A DNA stretch of 64,000 bases from Streptomyces viridochromogenes (GCF_001270495.1 NZ_LGUR01000198.1:27585-91584); one strand, 5' to 3'. Positions 25,874 to 35,668 are shown, numbered from the stretch's first letter. Translations and numbers: made by a program. Notes: generated from the letters alone by a model not told the origin.

Positions 25874-25900
25874 GGAGTGCGTACGACGAAGGGAGCGGAA

Positions 25901-26662
25901 GTGAGCTACTCCGTGGGACAGGTCGCCGGTTTCGCCGCGGTGACGGTGCGCACCCTGCACCACTACGACGACATCGGCCTGCTCGTACCCAGCGAGCGCA
26001 GCCACGCGGGCCACCGGCGCTACAGCGACGCCGACCTCGACCGGCTGCAACAGGTCCTGTTCTACCGAGAGCTCGGCTTCCCGCTGGAGGAGGTCTCCGC
26101 CCTGCTCGACGATCCGGCCGTGGACCCGCGCGCACACCTGCGCCGGCAGCACGAGCTGCTGACCGCCCGGATCGAGAAGCTGCAGAAGATGGCGGCGGCC
26201 GTGGAACACGCCATGGAGGCACGCAAGATGGGGATCAATCTGACGCCGGAGGAGCGGTTCGAGGTGTTCGGGGACAAGGACCCCGAGCAGTACGCCGAGG
26301 AGGCGGAGCAGCGCTGGGGCGGCACCGAGGCGTACGCCGAGTCACAGCGCCGCGTCGCCACCTACACCAAGGAGGACTGGAAGCGTATTCAGGCCGAGGT
26401 CGACGACTGGGGCCGGCGGTACGCGGCCCTCGTGGCGGCCGGCGATCCGCCGTCCGGCGAGGCGGCCATGGACCTCGCCGAGGAACACCGGCAGCACATC
26501 AGCAGGTACTACTTCGAGGTCCCCTACGAGATGCACCGGTGCTTCGGCGAGATGTACGTCTCCGACGAGCGCTTCAAGGCGTTCTACGACTCCATGCACC
26601 CGGGGCTCGCCGAGCACCTGAAGGACGCGATCCTCGCGAACGCCGACCGCCGCACCGCATGA
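25901..26662 (+). CDS. tipA: thiostrepton-induced MerR-family regulator TipAL
   Basis: 253 residues, exactly the length of TipAL. MerR helix-turn-helix (VTVRTLHHYDDIGLLVPSER), a coiled coil to about residue 105, then the TipAS antibiotic-recognition domain. Cys214 (EMHRCFGEMY), the residue known to bind thiopeptides covalently, is conserved. Binding of thiostrepton makes TipAL activate its own promoter. GTG 25901 follows GGGAGCGG. An internal start yields TipAS (separate entry). The ClC gene is divergent and shares the 110-bp intergenic region. Confidence 0.96.
   Translation: MSYSVGQVAGFAAVTVRTLHHYDDIGLLVPSERSHAGHRRYSDADLDRLQQVLFYRELGFPLEEVSALLDDPAVDPRAHLRRQHELLTARIEKLQKMAAAVEHAMEARKMGINLTPEERFEVFGDKDPEQYAEEAEQRWGGTEAYAESQRRVATYTKEDWKRIQAEVDDWGRRYAALVAAGDPPSGEAAMDLAEEHRQHISRYYFEVPYEMHRCFGEMYVSDERFKAFYDSMHPGLAEHLKDAILANADRRTA
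26228..26662 (+). CDS. tipA: TipAS, internal in-frame product of tipA
   Basis: Internal ATG at codon 110 (MGINLTPEERF) starts the 144-residue drug-binding domain alone. TipAS is known to be made in excess and to sequester thiopeptides. The residue number and sequence match the known internal start; the upstream ribosome site is weak (GAGGCACG). Confidence 0.85.
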   Translation: MGINLTPEERFEVFGDKDPEQYAEEAEQRWGGTEAYAESQRRVATYTKEDWKRIQAEVDDWGRRYAALVAAGDPPSGEAAMDLAEEHRQHISRYYFEVPYEMHRCFGEMYVSDERFKAFYDSMHPGLAEHLKDAILANADRRTA

Positions 26663-26689
26663 GGGTCCTGGCCCGGGAGCCCGTACGGC

Positions 26690-27055
26690 TCACTCCCGGG
26701 CCAGGACCACCGCCGTCCCGTAGGCACACACCTCGGTGCCCACGTCGGCAGCCTCCGTCACGTCGAAGCGGAAGGCCAGCACGCCGTTCGCGCCACGCGC
26801 GCGTGCCTGCTCGACGAGCCGCTCCATGGCCTGGTTACGGGTCTCCACGAGCGTCTTGGTGAGCCCCTTGAGCTCACCGCCGACCAGTGACTTCAGGCCG
26901 GCGCCGATCTGGCTGCCCACGTGCCGGGAGCGCACGGTCAGCCCGAAGACCTCGCCGATGACCTCTGTGACGCGGTGGCCGGGGACGTCGTTCGTGGTCA
27001 CCACCAGAACGTCTGGTCGGGGTCCCTGTCCGCCGCCGAACTCTTCGATGCCCAT
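26690..27055 (-). CDS. YbjQ/UPF0145 family protein
   Basis: A 121-residue protein with the YbjQ fold: VVTTNDVPGHRVTEVIGEVFGL, GSQIGAGLKSLVGGEL and ANGVLAFRFDVTEAA, ending GTAVVLA. The family forms pentamers and is described as putative heavy-metal binding, without a proven role. It converges on tipA with a 27-bp gap. ATG 27055 is the first reasonable start. Confidence 0.85.
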   Translation of the reverse strand: MGIEEFGGGQGPRPDVLVVTTNDVPGHRVTEVIGEVFGLTVRSRHVGSQIGAGLKSLVGGELKGLTKTLVETRNQAMERLVEQARARGANGVLAFRFDVTEAADVGTEVCAYGTAVVLARE

Positions 27056-27190
27056 GAATCACAGCTTTGACCCAGCGGAGGCACAGTGCATCCTGAGGGG
27101 GTCCATGGAACCTGGGCGGCCAGTGCAGCGTTGATAATTTGACCAGCCAGCTTCAGCCCGCCGCCCCCTCCCCGCAGGAGCCACAATCCC

Positions 27191-28096
27191 GTGACCACGC
27201 TTGCGCTCGGCCCCGAGTGGCTCAGCCCGGACTATCTGATCGAGACCTTCAGCCTCCCCGGCATCCTGCTGATCGTCTTCGCCGAGTCCGGCCTCTTCGC
27301 GTTCCTGCCCGGGGACTCCCTGCTGTTCACGGCGGGTCTGTTCGTGGCCGAGGGGAACTACATCACCCAGCCGCTGTGGCTGGTCTGCACCCTCATCGTC
27401 CTGGCCGCCGTCATCGGCGACCAGGTCGGCTACATGATCGGCAAGTTCTTCGGCCCGAAGCTCTTCAACCGCCCCAACTCCAAGCTCTTCAAACAGGAGA
27501 ACCTGGAGAAGGCACACGAGTTCATGGAGAAGTACGGCCCCAAGGCGATCGTCCTCGCCCGCTTCGTGCCGATCGTGCGCACCTTCGCCCCCATCGTGGC
27601 GGGCGCCGGCCGCATGAAGTACGCCACCTTCCTCACGTACAACGTCATCGGCGGTATCGCCTGGGGCACCGGCGTCACCCTTGCGGGCTACTGGCTCGGC
27701 CAGATCGACTTCATCAAGACGAACGTCGAGGCGATCCTCATCCTGATCGTGTTCGTCTCCGTGGTGCCGATCATCATCGAGTTCCTGCGCGAGCGCGCCA
27801 AGAAGAAGCGCGCGGCGGCCGAGAACCCGGCCCCCGCCCCGGTCCAGCAGCAGCACATCATGATGGACGACGCGACGACCCAGCTCCGCCGCATCCCGTC
27901 CGACGACCAGCCCCAGCCCCAGCAGCAGTACGGCGACCAGGGCAACCAGGGCCACCAGCAGCAGTACGGCTACGACCAGCAGTACTACGGCCAACAGCAG
28001 CCCCAGCAGCAGCCGTACGCCGAGCAGTATCCGCAGGGTTACGGCCAGCAGCAGCCGTACGGCAACCAGCAGTACCCTCCGAACCAGGGCTACTGA
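27191..28096 (+). CDS. DedA family membrane protein with Gln/Tyr-rich tail
   Basis: A 301-residue DedA/SNARE-associated protein. Core motifs are FAESGLFAFLPGDSLLF, the GDQVGYMIGKFFGP segment, and FVPIVRTFAPIVAGAGRM with the essential-type Arg. DedA proteins are linked to membrane-lipid (undecaprenyl phosphate or phospholipid) translocation. After the last membrane helix comes a basic patch (RERAKKKRAA) and about 80 residues rich in Gln, Tyr, Pro and Gly, which is unusual for the family and probably disordered. GTG 27191 follows AGGAG. Confidence 0.88.
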   Translation: MTTLALGPEWLSPDYLIETFSLPGILLIVFAESGLFAFLPGDSLLFTAGLFVAEGNYITQPLWLVCTLIVLAAVIGDQVGYMIGKFFGPKLFNRPNSKLFKQENLEKAHEFMEKYGPKAIVLARFVPIVRTFAPIVAGAGRMKYATFLTYNVIGGIAWGTGVTLAGYWLGQIDFIKTNVEAILILIVFVSVVPIIIEFLRERAKKKRAAAENPAPAPVQQQHIMMDDATTQLRRIPSDDQPQPQQQYGDQGNQGHQQQYGYDQQYYGQQQPQQQPYAEQYPQGYGQQQPYGNQQYPPNQGY

Positions 28097-28102
28097 AGCG
28101 CC

Positions 28103-28122
28103 GCCGCCCCCGAAGGGGCGGG
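28103..28122 (+). terminator. hairpin terminator after DedA gene
   Basis: CCGCCCC and GGGGCGG form a 7-bp stem with a CGAA-type loop, 8 bp after the stop codon. Confidence 0.65.
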
Positions 28123-28222
28123 GCTGTATCGATATGCGGCTCCGCCGCGTGGGCGCGACAAGCCACACACAACCCGTAGCCGCCGCCGGACGGAACTCCC
28201 CGAGCTCATAGGCGTCCGGCGT

Positions 28223-29854
28223 TCAGAATCCCCGCGTCCGCTTGGCGGCCCGCCGCTTCTCCGGCGACCCGATCCGCAAGAACATCCGCGAGATCTCAGC
28301 ACCGAGGTTCACCCCGATGGCAATGGCCATGGCCAACGACGCGGCCGTGGCCAACGACACCAGCCCCTTGTTCACATCGTTCTGAGCGATCGCCAGCAGC
28401 CCGAAGTACGTGGCGGAACCCGGCAACAGGGGCCCGATCGCCGCAGTCGTGTACGGCAACGCCGACGCGAACCGGTACCGCGCCATCAACTGCCCGAACA
28501 GACCCACCAACCCGGCAGCGACGGCCGTAGAGGCGACCGGCGAGAACTCACCGGCGTAGTGCATCGCGCCGTACACCACCCAAGCGACACCCCCGTTGAG
28601 GGTCACGGCGAGCACGGTGGACCGGTCCTGCTGGAGCAGCACCGCGAAGGTCAGCGACAGCAGCATCGACGCGCCGATCTGCCAGTACGGCCGCTCGGAG
28701 GCGTGCAACGCCTCGTCCGGGGTGAGTTTGGCACCCAGATTCACGCCGAAGTACAGGATCACCAGCACGCCGATGACGATGCCGACGAAGAAGTACATGA
28801 CCTCGAGCAGCCGCGCGGCAGCGGTGATGTAGAAGCCCGTCAGTCCGTCCTGGACGCCCGCCACCAGCGCCCGCCCGGGCAGCAGCGCGAACAGCCCACC
28901 GGTGATGACCGCCGACGCCTTCACGTCGACGTGCGCCAGCGTCAGCGCGACCCCTATCGCGGCCGGCGGCATCGCGGCCACCGTGAACTGGTAGAACTCC
29001 GGCAGCCCGCGCCCCGCGCACAGCCACGCCAGCCGGTCGCCGAGCATCGCGCCCAGCGCCGCCGCGACGAACACGATCAGATCACCGCCGACCAGCACGG
29101 AGGCCGCCCCCGCGAGCAGCCCGCTCGCCGAGGTCAGCACCCAGGTCGGATACGGGTGACGGTTGCGGCGGATCTCCGCGAGCCGCCCGTAGGCCTCCTC
29201 CAGGGAGATGTGGCTCTCCGGGTCGCTGAGGTCGTCGACGAGCTGGTACACGGCGGCCAGGCGCGTGTAGTCGGTGCCGCGCCGCCGTACCGTACGCGAC
29301 GCCGACACCGGATCGTCCACCAGCGACGGCTGGTACGAGATCGACAGCAGGGTGAACGTGACGTTCGGCTCGCAGCGGTCCAGGCCGTAGGACCGGCAGA
29401 CCGCGAACATCGCCGCCTCGACGTCCTCCGCGCCCTCGCCCCCCGCCAGCAGCAGTTCGCCGATACGCAGGGTCAGGTCGAGCACGCGCGGGACGGCCGG
29501 GCCCTCCTCCTCCGCCCTCGGCATCCGCTCCGGCGCGGGCCGCTCGGCCACCGGCATGCGCAGCATCGTCCGCATCCGGTCCTGCCAGGGCAGGTCCTTG
29601 GTCAGGCTGATCCGCGGTATGCCGCCGGCGGGCGTGAAAGCGGGCGCGGCGTCCTCGACGCTGTAACCGCTCGGGGTGCTGAACGCCGATCCCTCGGGTT
29701 CCTGGACAGGCGGATGCGGCACGTCCAGCCCCTGGGGGAGGGCGAACTCGGACGTGGTCTCCGACTCGCTGTCCCCCACCTCGACGCCGGCGGGCGGGAT
29801 GAACGCCATCCTCGCCTCGTCCGACTGCGGCTTGCGGTCCTCCGCGTCCGTCAC
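28223..29854 (-). CDS. ThrE-type threonine/serine exporter family protein
   Basis: A 543-residue protein with a cytoplasmic N-terminal half and about ten membrane helices. The DUF1212 domain is marked by LDLTLRIGELLLAGGEGAED and EPNVTFTLLSISY; the C-terminal ThrB/E-like part has GLFALLPGRALVAGVQDGLTGFYI. The family includes corynebacterial ThrE, which exports threonine and serine by proton motive force. The first 110 residues are acidic and proline-rich and may be disordered. Substrate is by analogy only. Confidence 0.87.
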   Translation of the reverse strand: MTDAEDRKPQSDEARMAFIPPAGVEVGDSESETTSEFALPQGLDVPHPPVQEPEGSAFSTPSGYSVEDAAPAFTPAGGIPRISLTKDLPWQDRMRTMLRMPVAERPAPERMPRAEEEGPAVPRVLDLTLRIGELLLAGGEGAEDVEAAMFAVCRSYGLDRCEPNVTFTLLSISYQPSLVDDPVSASRTVRRRGTDYTRLAAVYQLVDDLSDPESHISLEEAYGRLAEIRRNRHPYPTWVLTSASGLLAGAASVLVGGDLIVFVAAALGAMLGDRLAWLCAGRGLPEFYQFTVAAMPPAAIGVALTLAHVDVKASAVITGGLFALLPGRALVAGVQDGLTGFYITAAARLLEVMYFFVGIVIGVLVILYFGVNLGAKLTPDEALHASERPYWQIGASMLLSLTFAVLLQQDRSTVLAVTLNGGVAWVVYGAMHYAGEFSPVASTAVAAGLVGLFGQLMARYRFASALPYTTAAIGPLLPGSATYFGLLAIAQNDVNKGLVSLATAASLAMAIAIGVNLGAEISRMFLRIGSPEKRRAAKRTRGF

Positions 29855-29912
29855 GTGCGCAGCACTCCCTGTACGACACCTCCTGCCGCACTCAGTATGC
29901 GCACAGACACGC

Positions 29913-29946
29913 GAACGGGCTGCACGCGCACGCGTGCAGCCCGTTC
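29913..29946 (-). terminator. strong hairpin terminator after ppa
   Basis: GAACGGGCTGCACGCG and its exact reverse complement, separated by only two bases, form a perfect 16-bp stem. It lies about 40 bp after the ppa stop and also faces the start of the ThrE-type gene, so it insulates that gene from ppa. Confidence 0.85.
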
Positions 29947-29985
29947 ACATGGCTGAGAGCCGACGCCTGGCTCGGAGCCGGTGGC

Positions 29986-30492
29986 TCAGTGGCCGCCCTG
30001 CTCCTTGAAGCGCTTGTACGACCGCTCGATCTCGATCTCCGCGTCGGTGCGGCCCACCCAGTTGGCGCCCTCGACGGACTTGCCGGGCTCCAGGTCCTTG
30101 TACACCTCGAAGAAGTGCTGGATCTCCAGGCGGTCGAACTCGGAGACGTGGTGGATGTCACGCAGGTGCTCCTGGCGCGGGTCCGTCGCCGGCACGCACA
30201 GCAGCTTGTCGTCGCCGCCGGCCTCGTCCGTCATCCGGAACATGCCGATCGCCCGGCACTTGATGAGGCAGCCCGGGAAGGTCGGCTCGTCCAGGATGAC
30301 CAGCGCGTCCAGCGGGTCGCCGTCCTCGCCGAGGGTGTTCTCGACGAAGCCGTAGTCGGTCGGGTAGGCGGTCGAGGTGAAGAGTCGACGGTCCAGGCGG
30401 ATCCGACCGGTCTCGTGGTCCACCTCGTACTTGTTCCGCGAACCCTTCGGAATCTCGATCGTGACGTCGAACTCCACCGGTGGCTCCTCCAT
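29986..30492 (-). CDS. ppa: inorganic pyrophosphatase
   Basis: A 168-residue soluble family I pyrophosphatase hydrolysing PPi to two phosphates. Signature [17 protein letters not shown] carries the metal-binding Asp residues. [25 protein letters not shown] and [13 protein letters not shown] are further active-site segments. ATG 30492 ([10 protein letters not shown]) is chosen over the GTG at 30501; a TATGTG hexamer 6 nt upstream hints at a leaderless transcript. It is divergent from dacB by 64 bp. Confidence 0.95.
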   Translation of the reverse strand: MEEPPVEFDVTIEIPKGSRNKYEVDHETGRIRLDRRLFTSTAYPTDYGFVENTLGEDGDPLDALVILDEPTFPGCLIKCRAIGMFRMTDEAGGDDKLLCVPATDPRQEHLRDIHHVSEFDRLEIQHFFEVYKDLEPGKSVEGANWVGRTDAEIEIERSYKRFKEQGGH

Positions 30493-30556
30493 GATCAGCA
30501 CATAGTTCTGGTGGTTAAGTGTCCCTCACGCAGGTGTGTGATCGCGAAAGGGGCTG

Positions 30557-32182
30557 GTGGTCGTGCCAGAGCTGAGGCCGTGGCGAGCCGCGAGACCGCA
30601 TGTGGCGCGGGTCGCGGGCGTCGTACGACCCCGACTGGCACGGGTCGCGGGCGCCGTACGGCCACGTCTCGCACGCGCCGCGACGGCCGCGAAACCGCAG
30701 GTCGTACGGCTCGCGCGAGCCGTCTCCCCACAGGCCGCGCGGACACCCAAGCCCAGGACCTGGCAGTACACCGCGGGCGCCGCCACCGCCGGACTGGCGC
30801 TGGCCGCCGCGGTGGTGACCGCCGCAGGCCCCTGGGACTCCACCGGTCAGCGTACGGCCGAGCGGGACCGGGCGGCCGCCCAGGAGCGCACGGGTGGCGC
30901 AGATCACGGCCGTAGTTCCGATACGTCCGATACGGCCGCCGAGGCACCCCGGCCCGCCCCCAGCGCGGCCTCCGTCCTCCCTGGCCTGGGCGGCGGAATC
31001 GGCACCGTGCGGGCCGCCCCGAACGGCAAGGCCCTGGCCGGCCTCCTGGGTCCGCTCCTGGACGCCCCGGAGCTCGGCGCCCGCAGCACGGCGGCGATCG
31101 TCGACGTGGCCACCGGCAAGCGCCTCTACGGCGAGCATGCCTCCGAGCCGCTCACCCCCGCCTCGACGACGAAGATCGCCACCGCCGCGGCCGCCCTCGC
31201 CGCGCTGGGCCCCGACCACCGCCTGACCACCCGCGCCGTCCTGGAACCCGACACCGGGGAACTGGTCCTGGTCGGCGGCGGCGACCCCACGCTGACGGCC
31301 CGCAAGGACGCCGAGGGCTGGGCGAGCCTGCGCGAGCTGGCCGACCGGACGGCCCAGGCGCTGAAGAAGCGGGACGTACGCGAGGTCACCCTCTCGTACG
31401 ACAAGACGCTCTACGCCGGACCCGAACTGCACCCCATCGGAGACAACCCCAACCTCGCCCCGGTCAGCGCCCTCATGGTCGACGAGGCCCGTACGAACGA
31501 CTCCACCAGCGGGCCGGTGAAGCGGGTGGAGGACCCGGCGAAGGACGCGGCGGCGCAGTTCGCGGCCCTTCTCGCGGACCGCGGCATCAAGACCACCGCG
31601 CCCGGCCCGTCCAAGGCGACGAACCGGGCCGAGTCGCTCGCCGAGGTCACCTCACCGCCGCTGTCCTCCGTGGTCGAACGCATGCTCACCAACAGCGACA
31701 ACGACATCGCCGAGCACCTCGCCCGGCAGACCGCCGTGGCGAGCGGCGCGCGCCCCGACTTCGACGGCGCGGGCGAGGCGATCCGGGACCGGCTGAAGAA
31801 GCTCGGGCTTCCGGTGTCGGGCACCGACTTCAAGGACGGCAGCGGCCTCAACCGCGACGACAAACTCACGGCGGACCTGCTCACGGCCCTCCTGGCCAAG
31901 GCGGCCGACCCGGCCCACCCCGAACTCCGCCCGGTCCTGACCGGCCTCCCCGTGGCCGGCTTCACCGGCACCCTGAGCAGCCGTTACACCGATGGCGCGG
32001 CCGGCGTCGTCCGAGCGAAGACCGGCACCCTGAACGGCGTGAACTCCCTGGCCGGCACGGTGGTGGACCAGGACGGCCGCCTGCTCGCCTTCGCGTTCCT
32101 GTCCACGGGCGGGAACACGGAGGCGGCCCGCGCGGCACTGGACCGGACGGCGACGGCACTGGCGTCCTGCGGCTGCGGCTAG
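30557..32182 (+). CDS. dacB: D-alanyl-D-alanine carboxypeptidase/endopeptidase (PBP4 class)
   Basis: A 541-residue class C penicillin-binding protein trimming peptidoglycan peptides. The serine motif is STTK (about residue 203), then SDN in TNSDNDIAEHLAR (about 379) and KTG in AKTGTLNGVNSLAG (about 487). A single membrane anchor (TAGAATAGLALAAAVVTAAG, about residues 72-91) is preceded by a cytoplasmic Arg/Ala-rich head with repeated VRPRLARVAG-like units. That head is not part of the family. GTG 30563 is an alternative start. Confidence 0.92.
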   Translation: MVVPELRPWRAARPHVARVAGVVRPRLARVAGAVRPRLARAATAAKPQVVRLARAVSPQAARTPKPRTWQYTAGAATAGLALAAAVVTAAGPWDSTGQRTAERDRAAAQERTGGADHGRSSDTSDTAAEAPRPAPSAASVLPGLGGGIGTVRAAPNGKALAGLLGPLLDAPELGARSTAAIVDVATGKRLYGEHASEPLTPASTTKIATAAAALAALGPDHRLTTRAVLEPDTGELVLVGGGDPTLTARKDAEGWASLRELADRTAQALKKRDVREVTLSYDKTLYAGPELHPIGDNPNLAPVSALMVDEARTNDSTSGPVKRVEDPAKDAAAQFAALLADRGIKTTAPGPSKATNRAESLAEVTSPPLSSVVERMLTNSDNDIAEHLARQTAVASGARPDFDGAGEAIRDRLKKLGLPVSGTDFKDGSGLNRDDKLTADLLTALLAKAADPAHPELRPVLTGLPVAGFTGTLSSRYTDGAAGVVRAKTGTLNGVNSLAGTVVDQDGRLLAFAFLSTGGNTEAARAALDRTATALASCGCG

Positions 32183-32299
32183 CTCTCCCTCGCCGTGCCC
32201 AGTACCCCACCCGTAACGCCGAGCACCCTCCAGATCCACCGCCGCCCCACCCACCCCTACGGCCTGCCCCAAGTGGGAACGCTCACGTACGGTTGACAC

Positions 32300-33424
32300 A
32301 TGACGAGCATCGGTGGTGCCGAGATGGTCGACTGGAATCTCGCGGTGGCGACCGCGACCCGGCTCGTACGGCCGGGCCCCGAGGTGAGCCGCGACGAGGC
32401 CAGGGCCGTCGTCGCCGAGCTGCGCCGACATGCCAAGGCCTCGGAGGAACACGTCCGGGGCTTCACCCGGATGGGCACGGAGGACACCCACGACACCCCC
32501 GTCCTCGTCGTCGACCGCCCCGGCTGGGTGCGGGCGAACGTCGCGGGGTTCCGCCAGATCCTCAAGCCGCTGCTCGAGAAGATGCAGGAGCGCCGCAGCA
32601 CCAGCACCGGAGGCGCGGTCCTCGGCGCCGTCGGCGGCAAGGTCACCGGCGTCGAACTCGGGATGCTGCTCTCCTTCCTGGCCTCCCGCGTCCTCGGCCA
32701 GTACGAGACCTTCGCCCCGGCCACCCGCGAACTCCCGGCGGGGGAGAACGGCGGCGGCCGACTGCTCCTCGTCGCCCCGAACATCGTGCACGTGGAGCGC
32801 GAACTCGACGTACAGCCCCACGACTTCCGCCTGTGGGTGTGCCTGCACGAGGAGACGCACCGCACGCAGTTCAGCGCCGTGCCCTGGCTGCGGGACCACC
32901 TGGAGGGTGAAATCCAGTCTTTCTTGGGGGAGACGGATGTCGACCCCATGACCGTCCTCGAACGTATCCGCGAGGCCGCGCAGTCCCTGGCCGGCGGCCG
33001 GCCCGAGGCCGAGGAGGACGACGGCGGACGGTCGTTCGTCGAACTGGTGCAGACGCCGGCCCAGCGGGAGATCCTCGGCCGCCTCACCGCAGTGATGTCC
33101 CTCCTGGAGGGCCACGCCGACTTCGTGATGGACGGTGTGGGGCCCCAGGTCGTGCCGACCGTCGCGGAGATCCGGGAGAAGTTCCAGCAGCGGCGCGCCA
33201 AGGGCGCCTCCCGACTGGACATGACCCTGCGCAAGTTGCTGGGTCTCGATGCCAAACTCAGGCAGTACCGCGACGGCGAACGCTTCGTACGGGCCGTCCA
33301 CGACCAGGTCGGCATGGACGGCTTCAACCGCGTGTGGACGTCCCCCAACACCCTCCCGACCAAGGCGGAGATCGCCAAACCCGCGGACTGGATCGCGCGG
33401 GTGCATCGCAAGGCGGAGTCGTGA
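32300..33424 (+). CDS. DUF2342 zinc-dependent metalloprotease-like protein
   Basis: A 374-residue protein of the actinobacterial DUF2342 family (sometimes labelled coenzyme F420 biosynthesis-associated or zinc metalloprotease). The HExxH-like site is LHEETHRTQFSAVPWLRDHL shown in part as HEETHRTQF, and GHADFVMDGVG supplies a likely third ligand region. The physiological substrate is unknown. A TACGGT hexamer 6 nt before ATG 32300, in a sequence almost identical to that before the Clp N-domain gene, indicates a leaderless transcript. It lies between dacB and tilS. Confidence 0.85.
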   Translation: MTSIGGAEMVDWNLAVATATRLVRPGPEVSRDEARAVVAELRRHAKASEEHVRGFTRMGTEDTHDTPVLVVDRPGWVRANVAGFRQILKPLLEKMQERRSTSTGGAVLGAVGGKVTGVELGMLLSFLASRVLGQYETFAPATRELPAGENGGGRLLLVAPNIVHVERELDVQPHDFRLWVCLHEETHRTQFSAVPWLRDHLEGEIQSFLGETDVDPMTVLERIREAAQSLAGGRPEAEEDDGGRSFVELVQTPAQREILGRLTAVMSLLEGHADFVMDGVGPQVVPTVAEIREKFQQRRAKGASRLDMTLRKLLGLDAKLRQYRDGERFVRAVHDQVGMDGFNRVWTSPNTLPTKAEIAKPADWIARVHRKAES

Positions 33425-33635
33425 ATCACGCGCCGAGGCGTGCAGATCATACGAAGGTCGTGAACCGATTCCGGCCGACGGCAGGCGAACGCCCCTTCAA
33501 TCACCCGTCCGAGGGACCGTGAGCCATGGGTAGGCGTGCAATGCTCGGGGAACGGCCCGGTTCTGTCACCATCTACACACTCTGAGTGACCGACCTCGGG
33601 CTCACCCCCCGACAATTTCATGAAGGGAACCGGAC

Positions 33636-34826
33636 ATGGGTCCCCATCCTGCGGTCGCGGCGATACGCCTGGCGGTCCGCCGCGTCCTCCACGACATCCT
33701 CATCGAACACAGCCCCGCCGACGCTCCCGCGCCCGGCCGCTCACGCGCGACCTCGTACGGGATGGCGCACGTGACACCGTCCGTGGCGCTGCCCGCGACC
33801 ACCGCGACCGGCGCCACACCTGCCGCGTACGGCACGGCGGTCGAACCGTCGTACGAGCTCCCCGGCGCAACCCCGCAGGAGCCCCCGCGCACCACCCCGC
33901 ACGAGCGACCCCCCTCCCCGCTCGTGCTCGTGGCGTGCTCCGGCGGCGCCGACTCCATGGCCCTCGCCTCCGCCCTCGCCTTCGAAGCCCCCAAACTCGG
34001 CATCCGTGCCGGCGGCATCACCGTCGACCACGGTCTGCAGCCCGGCTCCGACCTGCGCGCCGAGGAAGTCGTCCTGCGCATGCGTGAACTCGGCCTCGAA
34101 CCGGTCGAGTCCATCGCCGTGACCGTCGGCCGTGCGGGCGGACCCGAGGCCGCCGCCCGGGACGCCCGCTATGCCGCCCTCGACGACGCGGCCGCCCGGC
34201 ACGGCGCCGTCGCCGTCCTGCTCGGCCACACCCGTGACGACCAGGCCGAAACCGTCCTGCTCGGACTCGCCCGCGGCTCCGGGATCCGCTCCCTGTCCGG
34301 AATGGCCGCGGTCTCGGGGGCCGGCGGCCGTTACCGGCGCCCCTTCCTCGGGCTCGACCGGCAGACCGCCCGCAAGGCATGCATGGTCCAGTCGCTGCCG
34401 GTCTGGGACGACCCCCACAACGCCGATCCCGCGTACACGCGCTCGCGGCTGCGCCAAGAGGGCCTGCCCGCCCTGGAGAAGGCACTCGGCAAGGGCGTCG
34501 TCGAGGCCCTCGCCCGTACGGCCCAGCTCTCCCGCGACGACGCCGACGCCCTCGACGCCTGGGCCCGCCAGGCCGAGGCCGCCGTACGCGACGCGGCCGG
34601 CCTCCTGGAGTGCGCCAAGCTGTACGCGCTGCCACCCGCCGTACGCCGCCGGATCCTGCGCCGCGCGGCCATCGAGGCCGGAGCACCCGCCGGCGCGCTG
34701 TTCGCCCGGCACATCGAGGAAGTCGACCGCCTCATCACCGGCTGGCGCGGCCAGGGAGCCATCAATCTCCCCGGCAAAGTCGTCGCCCAGCGCCAGGGTG
34801 GCAGACTGGTGATTCGGCAAGGCTGA
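33636..34826 (+). CDS. tilS: tRNA(Ile)-lysidine synthetase
   Basis: A 396-residue N-type ATP pyrophosphatase that converts the wobble C of the CAU-anticodon tRNA-Ile to lysidine. The PP-loop [10 protein letters not shown] is near residue 103, after an unusual Pro/Thr-rich N-terminal extension of about 85 residues. [20 protein letters not shown] and the C-terminal TilS substrate domain ([18 protein letters not shown]) are present. It is followed by hpt after 80 bp, an arrangement conserved in many bacteria (tilS-hpt-ftsH). Confidence 0.94.
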   Translation: MGPHPAVAAIRLAVRRVLHDILIEHSPADAPAPGRSRATSYGMAHVTPSVALPATTATGATPAAYGTAVEPSYELPGATPQEPPRTTPHERPPSPLVLVACSGGADSMALASALAFEAPKLGIRAGGITVDHGLQPGSDLRAEEVVLRMRELGLEPVESIAVTVGRAGGPEAAARDARYAALDDAAARHGAVAVLLGHTRDDQAETVLLGLARGSGIRSLSGMAAVSGAGGRYRRPFLGLDRQTARKACMVQSLPVWDDPHNADPAYTRSRLRQEGLPALEKALGKGVVEALARTAQLSRDDADALDAWARQAEAAVRDAAGLLECAKLYALPPAVRRRILRRAAIEAGAPAGALFARHIEEVDRLITGWRGQGAINLPGKVVAQRQGGRLVIRQG

Positions 34827-34906
34827 AAACCGGACCTCCCACCGGCCCCCAGAGCGGGGTCGCGTGAGCGGCCGGACAGGCCGGTGGGACGACCGAAAGT
34901 GATGCG

Positions 34907-35461
34907 GTGGACGCGAAAGACATGGGTGCCGACCTCCAGCAGGTGCTCATCACCAAGGAAGAGATCGACGCGAAGCTCGCTGAGCTGGCCGCGAAGATCG
35001 ACGCGGAGTACGCGGGCAAGGACCTGCTCATCGTCGGTGTCCTCAAGGGCGCGGTGATGGTGATGGCGGACCTCGCCCGAGCGCTGTCCACCCCCGTCAC
35101 CATGGACTGGATGGCCGTGTCGTCGTACGGCGCCGGCACCCAGTCCTCCGGTGTCGTGCGGATCCTCAAGGACCTCGACACCGACATCAAGGGCAGGCAC
35201 GTCCTGATCGTCGAGGACATCATCGACTCCGGCCTGACCCTGTCGTGGCTGATCTCCAACCTCGGCTCGCGCGAGCCCGCCTCCCTCAAGGTGTGCACCC
35301 TGCTGCGCAAGCCCGAGGCCGCGAAGGTCGCCATCGACGTGGAGTGGGTGGGCTTCGACATCCCCAACGAGTTCGTCGTGGGCTACGGCCTCGACTACGC
35401 CGAGAAGTACCGCAACCTCCCGTTCGTCGGTACGCTCGCGCCCCACGTCTACGGGGGCTGA
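34907..35461 (+). CDS. hpt: hypoxanthine phosphoribosyltransferase
   Basis: A 184-residue purine salvage enzyme making IMP/GMP from hypoxanthine/guanine and PRPP. The PRPP loop is [17 protein letters not shown]; the flexible loop segment [17 protein letters not shown] and the base-binding [23 protein letters not shown] region ([13 protein letters not shown]) are seen. GTG 34907 ([10 protein letters not shown]) is the usual family start in Streptomyces; ATG 34922 is possible. It lies between tilS and ftsH. Confidence 0.95.
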   Translation: MDAKDMGADLQQVLITKEEIDAKLAELAAKIDAEYAGKDLLIVGVLKGAVMVMADLARALSTPVTMDWMAVSSYGAGTQSSGVVRILKDLDTDIKGRHVLIVEDIIDSGLTLSWLISNLGSREPASLKVCTLLRKPEAAKVAIDVEWVGFDIPNEFVVGYGLDYAEKYRNLPFVGTLAPHVYGG

Positions 35462-35468
35462 GTCCGTC

Positions 35469-35486
35469 GGTCCGGGGAACCGGACC
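35469..35486 (+). terminator. small hairpin after hpt
   Basis: GGTCCGG-ggaa-CCGGACC is a perfect 7-bp stem starting 8 bp after the hpt stop. There is no T-run. It may attenuate read-through toward ftsH. Confidence 0.5.
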
Positions 35487-35668
35487 CGAAGGGCCCAAGC
35501 GCCGTACGAAGATCGGGAACCCCGGCGGGCCTCGCGCCGTTGGAGCATGCAGACGGGCTTGCCAGCCGTCCCGTGCGGCTACGGTCGCCGAAGCTGGGGT
35601 ACCGTCAGAAGAACTGTCTTATCAAACTCACTATGGCAGGAGGGACGGGGCGACACCGCTCCGTATGG

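Noticed and set aside
25791..26222. N-terminal extension of the ClC protein
   Set aside because: It runs antisense through the tipA promoter and coding region and adds an Arg/Pro-rich segment foreign to ClC proteins.
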